DNA of 64,000 bases from Onthophagus taurus. Its lineage: Eukaryota; Arthropoda; Insecta; Coleoptera; Scarabaeidae. The stretch spans positions 44,151,501 to 44,215,500 of the forward strand of contig NC_091966.1 in assembly GCF_036711975.1 (NCBI RefSeq), written 5' to 3'. The position numbers and the translations under genes are program-made. Shown here piece by piece: positions 28,844 through 40,100 of this stretch (the stretch's first letter is position 1; every line of letters starts with the position of its first letter). Under the pieces are notes generated by a model. That model was not told where the DNA came from, ran no database searches, and saw only the letters and a program-made list of their open reading frames with translations.

Positions 28844-30467
28844 TATTGCGTTCTAATTAAAGTAGTTTTAACTTAAATTAAAAAATTAAACTATAAACAT
28901 GTGTTGTGTAGATTGATGATGTAAAAAATGGTAAAAATGCAATTCCCGCTCTTTTCGTGTCAATAACGTGAAAGTAGTTGCAAACACTAAAATTTATTTA
29001 TTTAAAATATTGTTGTAATTATTTTCTATTATATGTTGTTATTTTTATTTAATAATTATAAAGCGTTATATTCGTTAAAATAAGAAGTTTTGAATTTCTA
29101 ATTTATTTTTTATTTATTTTGTTATAATAAAGAAAAATGAGGTTGCCAACTTATGTTTTATTTAAATAATTTTTTACTGTTTATTTTTTTTTTTAAACTG
29201 TATACTATATACCATTAATTTTTTTTAAATGTAATTTAATTAAATTTTCAAATATGTTTTCTTTAATTTTAATTGCAAAACCATTTAAAAAATATAAAAA
29301 AGATTAAAAAAAATAACGACTGTGCGCCACCTATCTTTTAATTTTTTAATTGTTAAAGTGATGCCGTAATTGCTACATTATAAAGAAATGTAAAGAAATC
29401 TTAACAGTTAACGAAAGGAACGTTAAAGAGTTATATTTCTAATTTGAGTACGGAAAAAGTTTCTCTATAAGAATTAGGGGAATTAGGGGCACAAAAGTTG
29501 TAATACAAAGTATAGGTACAGGTCAAAAATTGAAGATATTTTAGCTGTAATATGTGACAACTTTTAACCAATTAAATCATCTGCTTATAGAATACCTTTT
29601 TTGAAGAGTCACCTAACTTATAATCCTGTTCAATATATCAAACAGAAAGCAGATATGGGTTCTCTAGTCCTTGGGCTTTATCTAGGAAATTAGAGATTAT
29701 TACAAAGAAGAAATAATCTACTTAGCAATAATTGTTATCTTGTGCACCTGTAAAGTTTTAGTTGTGATAGTGCATTGTAGCTGTAAACATTCTCAGACTA
29801 TTCCCAGAGAATCACATTATCTAGTTACCCAAGCAGCTGTGCTGGAGAGGCAGTGGTTGAAATATTTTGAATAAAGGCATTAAAGGTTACTTTTGAACAT
29901 GATTATATTAGCTAAAAGCCAAGGTAGCTGATCTATGTTTGTCTACTGCTATGCTTGTTGTATGCTGTCTGTAGATATTTAGTTAACAGCTTTGCTACAC
30001 TGTCTACAGCTGCAGTGAGCTGCAGTTTGCTATAGTTTGTATACCATAACCTCTTATAGGTCTATCATTTTAACACAATTTAATTTGCAAGTATGAACTC
30101 TGAAGTTCAATTACCTGGGGTGAAGTAATAACAAACATCATGTAATAGTCAAAGCCGGAAAATAGAGGAAAACGGTTATTATCTTAATTGATTATTTCAA
30201 ACTGGTCTACATCTTGGTTGGACAAGAACTACTACCAGATATTACGCTAAGAGGGAAGATAAAGTGAAGATAGTTTAAGGGTTTATGGTCGTAATAATAA
30301 AAAGTTAATTTGGGTGATAATGTACAAATAATATACTTTGTCTTACTAGGTCACTATTTGGTTTTGTTATATCATTTTGTTCGTTTTCTTATTACTTCTA
30401 TAAATTTTTCATCTTTGTAGTGAGTTAAAAAAGTTAAAAAAAGTACTATATAAATGGTGAAAACTAT
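28844..30467. other. spacer, nothing recognised
   Basis: AT-rich sequence between RECQL4 and the proline-rich gene. One CTCF-like word, GCGCCACCT, lies at 29324-29332. No open frame, tRNA or repeat was supported. Confidence 0.45.
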
Positions 30468-30473
30468 TTTTAT
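30468..30473 (-). terminator. polyadenylation signal of the proline-rich gene
   Basis: AATAAA on the minus strand, about 57 bases after the stop codon. Confidence 0.5.
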
Positions 30474-30529
30474 TATAAACATTTTAATTAAACATTAATA
30501 TATAAATCAACGCCATATTTTAATCGATT

Positions 30530-32184
30530 TTAGTACAATGCTTTAATCGGAGCAGGTTTCGTTCCCTGTAAAACAAAAAAGTTTACAAAAGTAAGCAATT
30601 TACTTCATTTTCTTAATATACTTACAACAGGTTGAGGTAAAGGTCTAGGTCTCTATTTCAATGTAAAATATAGATTAATTTAAATTAATAGGTTTAAAAG
30701 AAGATAATTTTAACTTACAACCGGTTGAACTTGTGGTCTTAAATCTGGTCCTCCAGTTTTAGGAATGTCCTTAGTTTGTCTCTGAAATTTAATTAATGAT
30801 AATTAAATTATTTATTATTAATTACCTTTATTTTTTTTATATTTACGGTTTGGCGAGCAAAAGTTTTTATTGGACGAGGCCGATTTTGATCCTGAAAAAT
30901 TAAATAAATTTAAAATGAATTATTATTAATATATTAACTTACAATTGGATCAATTTGAGGGCCATCTAAAGAACCTGGTCGTCCTCCTGTTTTAGGAATA
31001 TCCTTAGTTTGTCTCTGAAAATTTTTGTTTTAATCTAACGTTTAAGTATATCTATTGTTATTCTTACAACTGATCGATTAAGGGGTTTTGCTGGAATTGG
31101 ACGAGTTTGATCCTAAAATACAATAAAGGTTAAATTGATTATTTGTTAATAAAATTTGTTAATAACATACAATTGGATCAATTTGAGGGCCATCTAAAGA
31201 ACCTGGTTGTCCTCCTGTTTTAGGAATATCCTTAGTTTGTCTCTGAAAATTTTTTTTAATCTAACATTGTTTAAGTATATTTATTTTTATTCTTACAACT
31301 GATCGATTAAGGGGTTTTGCTGGAATTGGACGAGTTTGTTCCTAAAATACAATAACAGTTAAATTGATTATTTGTTAATAACATTTGTTAATAACTTACA
31401 ATTGGATCAATTTGAGGGCCATCTAAAGAACCTGGTCGTCCTCCTGTTTTAGGAATATCCTTAGTTTGTCTCTGAAAATTTTTTTTAATCTAATATTGTT
31501 TAAGTATATTTATTTTTATTCTTACAACTGATCGATTAAGGGGTTTTGCTGGAATTGGACGAGTTTGATCCTAAAATATAATGAAGATTAAATTGATTAT
31601 TTGTTAATAAAATTTGTTAATAACATACGATTGGATCAATTTGAGGGCCATCTAAAGAACCTGGTGGACCTCCGTGTTTAGGAATATCCTTAGTTTGCCT
31701 CTAAAAAAAATTTATTAAATTTATTATTATTATAATTCATTATTTTTTTTATTCTTACAGCTGATCTAGCTTGAGGATTTACGGGAAGAGGAAGAGTAGC
31801 TGGTTTCTAAAAAATGATATTAAATTATATTATGCTTAAATTTTTGTGATGTTTAATCTTACTTCAGGGCGTGTAAGTTCACTTGGTTTAATTTTCTGTT
31901 TAAAAAATAATTCATTTAAATTCTTTTTTTAGATAGTAATCAAATAAATTACCGGTGGTTGAACTTGAGGTTGAGTTGGATCTTGACGTCTAACTCTAGC
32001 ACCTGACGCTGGTACTGGAACGGGTTTAATTGGTCCTCCTGCTGACCCAGGAGCTGGACCTGGTACTCCTTGAGGAATTGAGTAACAAACGCTTACCAAA
32101 AAGGTAAATAATAAAACTGGCAACATCTACAAAAAAATTAATATAAGCCAAATGTATTTAAAAACATCAACTTACATTGAACAT
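30530..32184 (-). CDS. secreted proline-rich multi-peptide precursor
   Basis: Fifteen exons, every intron in phase 0: 32184-32176, 32126-31953, 31895-31863, 31806-31759, 31700-31629, 31570-31526, 31471-31400, 31341-31297, 31242-31171, 31112-31068, 31014-30943, 30891-30847, 30781-30719, 30652-30626, 30565-30530. The product has 285 residues. It begins with a signal peptide (MFNMLPVLLFTFLVSVCYS), then a Gly/Pro propeptide ending RVRR. Six RXXR/Q sites follow: RVRR, RSAR, RSVR three times, and RQTR, each with Gln next. Cutting there gives peptides of 39, 39, 39, 39, 39 and 40 residues; repeat peptides open QTKDIPK and carry RPIPAKP or RPRPIK. The layout recalls apidaecin and acaloleptin multi-peptide antimicrobial precursors, but I recognise no homologue and activity is inferred. 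Confidence 0.85.
30943..31700 (-). repeat. 229-bp tandem repeat of an exon pair
   Basis: The 72-nt exons start at 31700, 31471, 31242 and 31014, and the 45-nt exons at 31570, 31341 and 31112: steps of 229, 229 and 228 bases. Introns are as alike as exons between the copies (for example TTAAATTGATTATTTGTTAATAA recurs three times, shown here as a word present in each intron), so the unit of duplication was genomic DNA holding two exons and two introns, and it is recent. Confidence 0.95.
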
Positions 32185-32228
32185 TGTAGTGTTATCAAAA
32201 CAGTCGACAGTGATAATACTTAAAAGCG

Positions 32229-32263
32229 ACTGATTTGGAATCGTTTTACTCCTAACTTTTATA
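32229..32263 (-). promoter_or_regulatory. TATA box and initiator of the proline-rich gene
   Basis: On the minus strand TATAAAA occupies 32263-32257 and an arthropod initiator TCAGT occupies 32233-32229, with the expected start A at 32231, 32 bases after the first T of TATA. The 5' UTR would be 47 nt to the ATG at 32184. Spacing is canonical, which also supports the first, 9-nt coding exon. Confidence 0.75.
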
Positions 32264-32433
32264 CCTACGTCTCTAATGGAGCTATTTTTTTGTGTGATGG
32301 TAAACAGTTTATATAAAATAGAATAACAAGTACTTCTTTACCAGACAAATGCTAATTATTCCTGGAATAGAACCGCAATAAATTTGCTTGGTGTAAATAT
32401 TGATGGTCAGTTGAGCATAGAAAAATTAACAAA

Positions 32434-32443
32434 GTAAGTCCCC
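32434..32443 (-). promoter_or_regulatory. Rel/NF-kB-like site
   Basis: GGGGACTTAC on the minus strand, about 205 bases upstream of the predicted start. It fits GGGRNNYYNC and resembles insect Rel sites of immune peptide promoters. A 10-mer with this degeneracy can occur by chance. Confidence 0.35.
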
Positions 32444-34119
32444 TCAAAGTAAATCAACAATTTTTTTTCTCTCTCAATTGTATAACACATACACTCTTTT
32501 ATTTAATAAGCACTTCAGATATCTCTCGGTTTTTCTGGTTTATAGATAAACAACATTTTTGTTATGTTCTTATATAATATTGCTTTCTTAATTTGTCGTT
32601 GAACCTAATAACCTTTAAACTTTTAAAGATAAGTTTGGTGTTTTGTTTATATTTTAAAGTATTTATTTATGGTTTAATTTAATTGTTATTTTAATTAAAT
32701 TATTTTCATAAATAAATAATTATGATTGGTGAGTAGGCAACGCATATTTCGTCATAATCCATATAATCATATAATTGAAGCTTGGTTTGTGGAGATTTGC
32801 CTAAATGAGAGAGTAAATAATTTAAGAAAGTAACACGTAAACTTACGGCTTTTCATTGTCTAATGTAAAATTGTCGAAAAATGTTTTCACTTGAAACTCA
32901 TCGCCATACACGAGGGAAAATATTAATTAAATCGTATCTTTATTTACCGATTTTGCATACATTATAAAAACAAACAAAATTTCAATCAGGTTTAAAAGTT
33001 TTTATTTATAATAAAAGCATTTTTAACAAAAAAAAAATTAAACATATCTAAATATGTATAATGATTTCCTTTTTTAAATATTCACATTTACTTTGTCTTC
33101 TCCCCATTACCTTACGGTGTCAAGGTGTTGAGCCATTTTCCGTACTCTTGCCTGTTGTTGAGTAGGTTCTTTATTTGTCGTTCAATAAAAATATACACCT
33201 AAAATTCGAATTAACACAAGACCTAGAAACATTTGGGTTTAGCAGTCTTGAAAAATTCAAGGCTTAACCCGCATATTTCTAGTTCTAGTCCAAGTGCTAA
33301 TGTTAGTTCTAGTTTTGGTTCAATAAATTCAACTTTGTTAAAAAAATATTTATTTTTATAATTTTAATAATTGGTAAATAGATTAACTTTAAAAGTTTTT
33401 ATTTGCAATAAAGGTACCTTTTAACAAAAAAAATTAAGCTTATAGATAAATATTTAAAGATATACATCAAAAAACTAGTTGTACATAATGGTATTATAAT
33501 ATAATTCTTTTTATTTTTAAATATTTATGTTGTTTTTAAGTTGAAAATTTTAAATAGGCACTTAATAGTTTAAAATGTGACGCATACAATTTATTAATAC
33601 CGATTACAACCATCATTGTTTCAATATAAACTTAAATGGTAAACATACAAGTAGAGAATAGAGATTTTAATATATCGTATTCGTAAACAATCAATAAAGC
33701 ACAGCTCCAAGATTTATTTTAAAATGAGATAAATTGTTTTTAAACATTAAATAAGCAAGAAAGAAAAATAACATAATATTATATAAATAATCTATACAAA
33801 GAATAACACAAATAGATTTCATAAAATTAACATTTTCTGTTTTTTCTTAAATAAAAATATAAAAAATAAATTAATCGACCAAAATAATGTACATAAATTA
33901 TTTTTAGTATAAATATTAAACTTTATGATTTACTTAAATTATATTAACATTTTAGTTTTTTATTTTTTTTTTTTTTTCTAAGAACAATCTCCACAACCGA
34001 AACACTTCAAACCAATATAATATATTAAGTAAGTGAACTTTAAATATAAAATTAAATTACACTACCCATTTATGTAGAATTTAAGAGGTTTTGGTAACTG
34101 TTTTTTCGTAATCTTCTTC
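32444..34119. other. spacer and probable 3' UTR of the C2CD2-like gene
   Basis: Very AT-rich. Holds copy 2 of the CTAGTTCTAG repeat (33241-33335). No gene recognised. Confidence 0.4.
33241..33335 (+). repeat. CTAGTTCTAG-type dispersed repeat, copy 2
   Basis: AGCAGTCTTGA...AACCCGCATATTTCTAGTTC, TTAGTTCTAGTTTTGGTTCA and AATAAATTC correspond in order to copies at 26236 and 45783 (inverted). Confidence 0.6.
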
Positions 34120-37100
34120 TCAAAGCATCCTTATATTTTTATCGGTTAAAGGGTTTTGTATATATGACCTAAAAACAAAAAGAAATGCTTTAATTAAATA
34201 TATTTATCAAAAATATATTTGTAAAAATAAAATAAAATAGAAGCAGAGAATATTTAATAAAGAATTTGATGGAATAACTTAAAAATAGCAGGGGAGAACA
34301 ACAACACTCATTCTTACCCATTTTTATTCACTCAAAATTGGTAACAGAGACCCATAGAAAGAATAAATTAATTAGTATGATAAGGATTTTAACACAAATA
34401 GATCATAAGGTTAAACTTACAATTCAATGTTGTGTATAGTAGATGTTGGACAATTATCATTAACTTTAACGTGACATTGTTTGTGGCATTTTAATAAGCA
34501 ATCCCTACACTCATAACCTTGTTTTCCAATTCTACGTGCTATCGTTTTACAACAAACTTGACAAACAGTTCCACTAAAAACAATATCTCAATTGAGCCAT
34601 AGTTAATTTAGATAAATTTAAATCGTACCCAGTAATATGCTTAGCAATAAACGTGTGATCATTAAATATATGTAATTTAGTCCCTTTCTTTTTCCATTTA
34701 GATTTTTGTGCCAATGACAACGGAACTAAGTAGTGCTTCTTAATTCCGTTCTCTAAGGTTTCCAACACTAGAGTACTCGCTTCATTTATATAAGTCCTAG
34801 TTGATGTACTACTTAAACCCGAAGCTTCCGATAAACTCGATCGTCGCGATGTTTCTTCCGGTCTCCCCCCAGGAACGGTAAGTTTATAACCTACAAATTA
34901 TTTTTTTTAAATTAATATGTCAAATAAGTTATCAAAAAGTACTTTCACCACGGCCTCTATCCGCTGATATCGAACGATTTAAAGAATCCTCTCTCCCGAA
35001 ATCTTCATCACCGGGGCCAGCACTTTTTGATCTCCCTTTAGAACGCCCCAATCTCCTTTTTATAGTCCCAAAGAAATCTCGTCTTTTCCGAGAACGACCA
35101 CGATATTCTAACGATTCATTTGGAATTTGTGTTTGGTGGTATTGGCTATATGGTGATTGTTGTAAAGACGCTGGACCCTAAAATAATTATTGATTCATAT
35201 TTTTATAAATAATAATTATGTTTAATAAAATAAAACTTATTACGAAATTTTTTTAAGGGAGTTATGTTAAGTCTTACAGTAACTTAATAATTTTAAATTA
35301 AAAATATTTTATTTTATTAAACACAAAATTTTATTTAAGTTGAAATAAGAAAGAAATATAAAAAGAAGAGTATTGGATAACTTTAATATTATTCTCGAAA
35401 ATTATATAAAAAAATAGAAGTAGTTGATTTAGTAGGGTTATGACAAAATCGAAAAAATCAACTTACTTTTTCTTCATCGGTAACAGTTGTGTTACCATTA
35501 CCGATATTTCCGTTTCCGTTAGATAATTCATCGAGCTTTTCTTGTAACTCTTCTCGTGCAATATCGTCGTTTAAAGATTTTTCGATGCGTTCGACTTCTT
35601 TCCAAGAGCCTTCGCTCAGCTCAACCTGGGTTAGTATCAAAATAAAAACCAGAAACACAGAAAAAAACGAAAAAGAAAAAAATAAAAAAAGTAGAAACAC
35701 ACATTTTATTAGGAAATAATAAGTTCTACTCTTAGTAATGAGTGTTTTTAGTTTCTTAAAACACAAAATATTTTAAATGAAAATGTTGTGTTAAATCTTA
35801 CCTTTACTAATCGTTGAGATGGCTGCTAAAATAATAAAAATGATTAATATATTTAAAGTTAAAACGAAACAACTTACTCTTTGCATGCTATGAACCACTA
35901 AAGTGTTTGTATTTGGGTTAAATGATGACGGTCTTCTGTAATCTCCATCGACAAAGTGATCTCCATTAGTTAATCTATCTAAAATAGAAAAAAGTATTAT
36001 TTTTGTATTTAAATAATAATTAAATAGAGTGGTGGTTAAATAATTCTAAATATCAGTGCTTACTAACCATTTCTAAAGACAGGATTGGGGCTCAAGCGAC
36101 CACTAGAAGGTGATGGGGAAATGGTTTCTTTAATTTTATAAGGGTGACTGCCTACAATTGGAATATCAGCACCTTCTATAAACAAGAACTGAAAAAGTGG
36201 TATACAAAGAACATTGTTACAACACTTAAATGTTTATGGAGCTGATTTTTTCGACATACTTCAGCGGTTAGAGTTCCTGAAACTTGATCACTCTCGTATG
36301 GTCGACTTTGTAGAGAAATCGTTTGTCTTTGAGATGGATTTATTAAAAGCTCTTCAACACCAACGATTCCTAAGCCTAAAAATCTTGGGGGTTTTTTACT
36401 ATGATCGTAAATTTCTAAAAGAAGTTCTTGAGTATTCGATGAAATCTCACTAAAAATGAAAACGATTATTTATTAAGTGAGGTTATGGACTGGTTGATTG
36501 GTTGCCTATACTCGTCAAATGTCATAATAAATACATAACCTAAAATAAATTACTTACAATAAGAAATGTTCGTCCCAATAAGGTGAATCAGTATTTTTTT
36601 GAAACGATGTTTGGTATTTTTGCGGTGGTTCATCCATTTCAATGACACAATAAGGTTCAGTACATCCTAAATTGCCACCAAGTTGGGTTGCTCTTATTAT
36701 TTTTACTAATAATCTTTTATCGCTAGGTATTCGATTCGTTGACATATGATTTATGCTTGATGTATATCCACTTAACTAGTTATTAATCATTTATTAACCA
36801 CAACAAAATAATTTCTCCACAACAATACTTACCATACTATCGTAATGAAGAGGTAAACTCCTGTTTGTATTCAACACTTCAATATGTCTAATTAATCTTG
36901 GACATGATGCATATTGTGCCAAATTTAAATGGAATTCTGTGCTTCTTAAAGCAGCAGTTACAATTTCACTGAAACATAAAGAAAAAAACGATAGATATTT
37001 TAATTAAAATGAAAGCTTTTATTTTACCTAACTACATCTTGTAGTTGAGATTCGTCAAGGTTATTTTTAATGTTACCAACCGGAGCCAAAGCAATCTTAA

Positions 37101-40100
37101 TTTCCGGCCAACCATCGCATTTTAAGTCAGCTTGAAGCTTTTCCGATATTAAATAAATGTTCAGTCTCGCACGTAATCGGTTCACATTTACACGATAATG
37201 AGATGTTTCCAATTTGTCCCCTTTTTTTCTTGTACATTTTAATTGGAAAGCTGGTGTGGCTTCGCAATCACAAGTTAAAACCTGTATGAATAAACAAAAT
37301 TAAGAATAAAACATAGTATTAAGAAAAGTTGTAACCCAACTTTTATATTGTATTATAATTTTAGGTTATGATGGTAATGTCAAAAATGTAAATAAATCAT
37401 TATGAGGTGGTTTTTGGTAAAAAGAAGGGATTTATATCTGAAAATAAAGCAAAAAGATTCTAATTCATGTTATGATATCAAGATATAAAAGATTTGTGGC
37501 AAAAAAGTTCAAAATTAAATCTTATAAGAAATTTTAATTGTAGGTTATTTGAAAAAAATGTAAATTTTATTTAATTGCTGAAAGATTATTTACATGTAGG
37601 AGTTAAGATATGATTTATATCTCAAATTAAAGCTCAGAATCTTTGATTGTATATATAATATGGATTGAGCTAACTGAATATATCTACTAACAAAAATGTG
37701 GCTCAAGGTGAATAGACGCAGATGGAAAGCGATAATGTGAAAGTGTAACAAAGATAGACATAAAACGGTACTAAACAGACGGGCGCATGCGCACAAAAGT
37801 GTCAAACCTCTTCCATGTTTATCGTTTTGTTGTGTCACAGCCAGTCACACCGTTATGTTTAAAAATGTATTGTTTCGTGTGCAAAGTTCGCGATAATACA
37901 GTTTCACATCACCTGTAAGTATTATAAATAATAAGGAAATTTTATTTTATTTTATTTTTTTTTTCTTTTTTCATTTATTAATTTTGTTTTAAATTTACCG
38001 CCAAAATTAACGCACGCCCATTATATGTCAGTACGCTTCTATGTCTATCTCGGTTCGATCACCTTGCGCAAGCTATCTCTCTCGTTGGCTCAATCTATAT
38101 TATATATAATCAAAGCTCAGAATTGATATTTTAACATCATTTAAAAAACCACCAGGTTTTATTGCATATTTATTTAGAAAACGATGGTGAAGAAAATACT
38201 TGTAAAATACCTAGATTTCGAAATGTCAACAAATCGAAAATTTGAATAAATGATTTCAAGGTTATTTTTTGGTATAAAGAAGTAATTTATATCTCAAATT
38301 AAAGCTAGAAGACTCTAGATCGTGTTATTATATTAAGATATAGAAGATTTATGCAAAAACTCCAAATGTTTAACATGGCAAATTTTTTTTGTAATTTTAT
38401 TTTAATAAGCTTTGTTATTAAATCCCCTTTTTTGAAATCCCAAATCATCTTTGTTCCTACGCATCATAAATTTGGATTATATCCAAAAAACTAAAGGATT
38501 CTTGACTAAGATCCAAGGTATTTTTGGTATTATTCACTTATTACCGGATCTTCTTACGTTTTGTGCGGGTGTTACAAGCAGTTAGCTAACAAGTTACTAT
38601 ATCTAATACTTACCACATCATCTTTGCTATCACATTCGCAAAACAAATTGGTCAATGATGGAGGATGTGTTTCTGGTAATATACGAACGAATTCAATCCC
38701 AATTCCTTGCTAAAAAAAATAAAATTGGATCTGTTTATATAATCAAACCGTATTAAATTTAAATTTTTATTGCTTGTGACTCGGTTAGACATTCATTAAT
38801 ATTCCGATGACCTAAACATGACCTCAATTGATATAAAAAATCTACGTGAATGGATTGAATTAGATCATCGGTTTAATTTTAATTATTAGCTTTGTTTATA
38901 ATCAAATTAAAATTTCTAATCTAATAAAATTACTTTCGTTGCTAAGCAAGAAGTGAAAGGGCTACGTCATTAACAAGTTAACAAAAAAAAATTATAGAAC
39001 TTTCACCAAGTTACAATGAAAGTTTAAAGCTCATACAAATCTTTTAACGCGAAGAAACTAGGAAGGAAGTTAAAAAAAGATTTTAAGAAAACGTAAAAGG
39101 ATTCTTTTACTTTCAGAAAGTTCTTTGAAATCGGATATACGCAACCGGAATACTAAAGATGAGCTTGACCGGAAATTGAGATTTCTTTTAAGAAGGTTAA
39201 TTTTATTTTCGATTTGGAACGCGGTTGTCTGTGTGTTGGTTTCGTTTGACATCATCGTTCCTTCTAAAAATAAACGAACGTAAAAGTAATGACGTCATTT
39301 CACCTAAAACCTTAGCGTATTAAAACGTGTACAAACTAGAACACTAATTCGATTTTACAACATTAAATTTACAATCGCGTTGTAATTGGGTTTAGTATAC
39401 ACTCTGCTTTTAGAAAATTTTAAATAAAACATGAAAGCAAATGGGATTAAAGATAACAAAAATAATGGTAAAACTTTGTTTTAATACGAATTAGGTTATT
39501 TTTTTTTAAATCTTTGTAACTTTCTATTATTTAAGCTGGAAGTGGAGAATATAACACTTTGATTAAAACCGTTCTTTTTTTAGTAACGGAAATTAGAACG
39601 ACCACTAATCTTATTTATAGTTTGAAAAATATGATAATGTCGGAATATTATTTTTTAATTAGAACTATTTTTTATTAAAATCTCTTAAAATTATTTAATG
39701 TAATAATCAGAAAAAAATGACATTTTGAAAACTTTTGTCCTCGGGTACAACTAAAACCGATTCTTGTTAGGTTTTGCACAAAAGCTAAAGTGGTTGCAGA
39801 TTGCTGTTTATGGCCAAAATTGTTACGACAAGTGTTGATCGTGGACAAGGAGTTTAATGCCAACGTCGTAAGGAGACAACATCATTCGCAACCCCTAAGC
39901 AAAGTCGAGCCAGCCTATTACAAGGACATCGAATATTAATGATGTGGCCATCCTCTAGTTTTAATTACAACGGTTAAGAAGGCAAATTAACTTCCTTTAA
40001 GTATTACCTTTTTATACTTATTAGAACTGCTACACTTTCAATAATTTTTCGTCATTTTGAAAGGACTCGAGCAAGCTTTTAAGAGTTACGGTTCACAAAG

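Noticed and set aside
36214-36453. Plus-strand 79-codon open frame
   Set aside because: Shadow of C2-domain exon 36449-36260 of the C2CD2-like gene.
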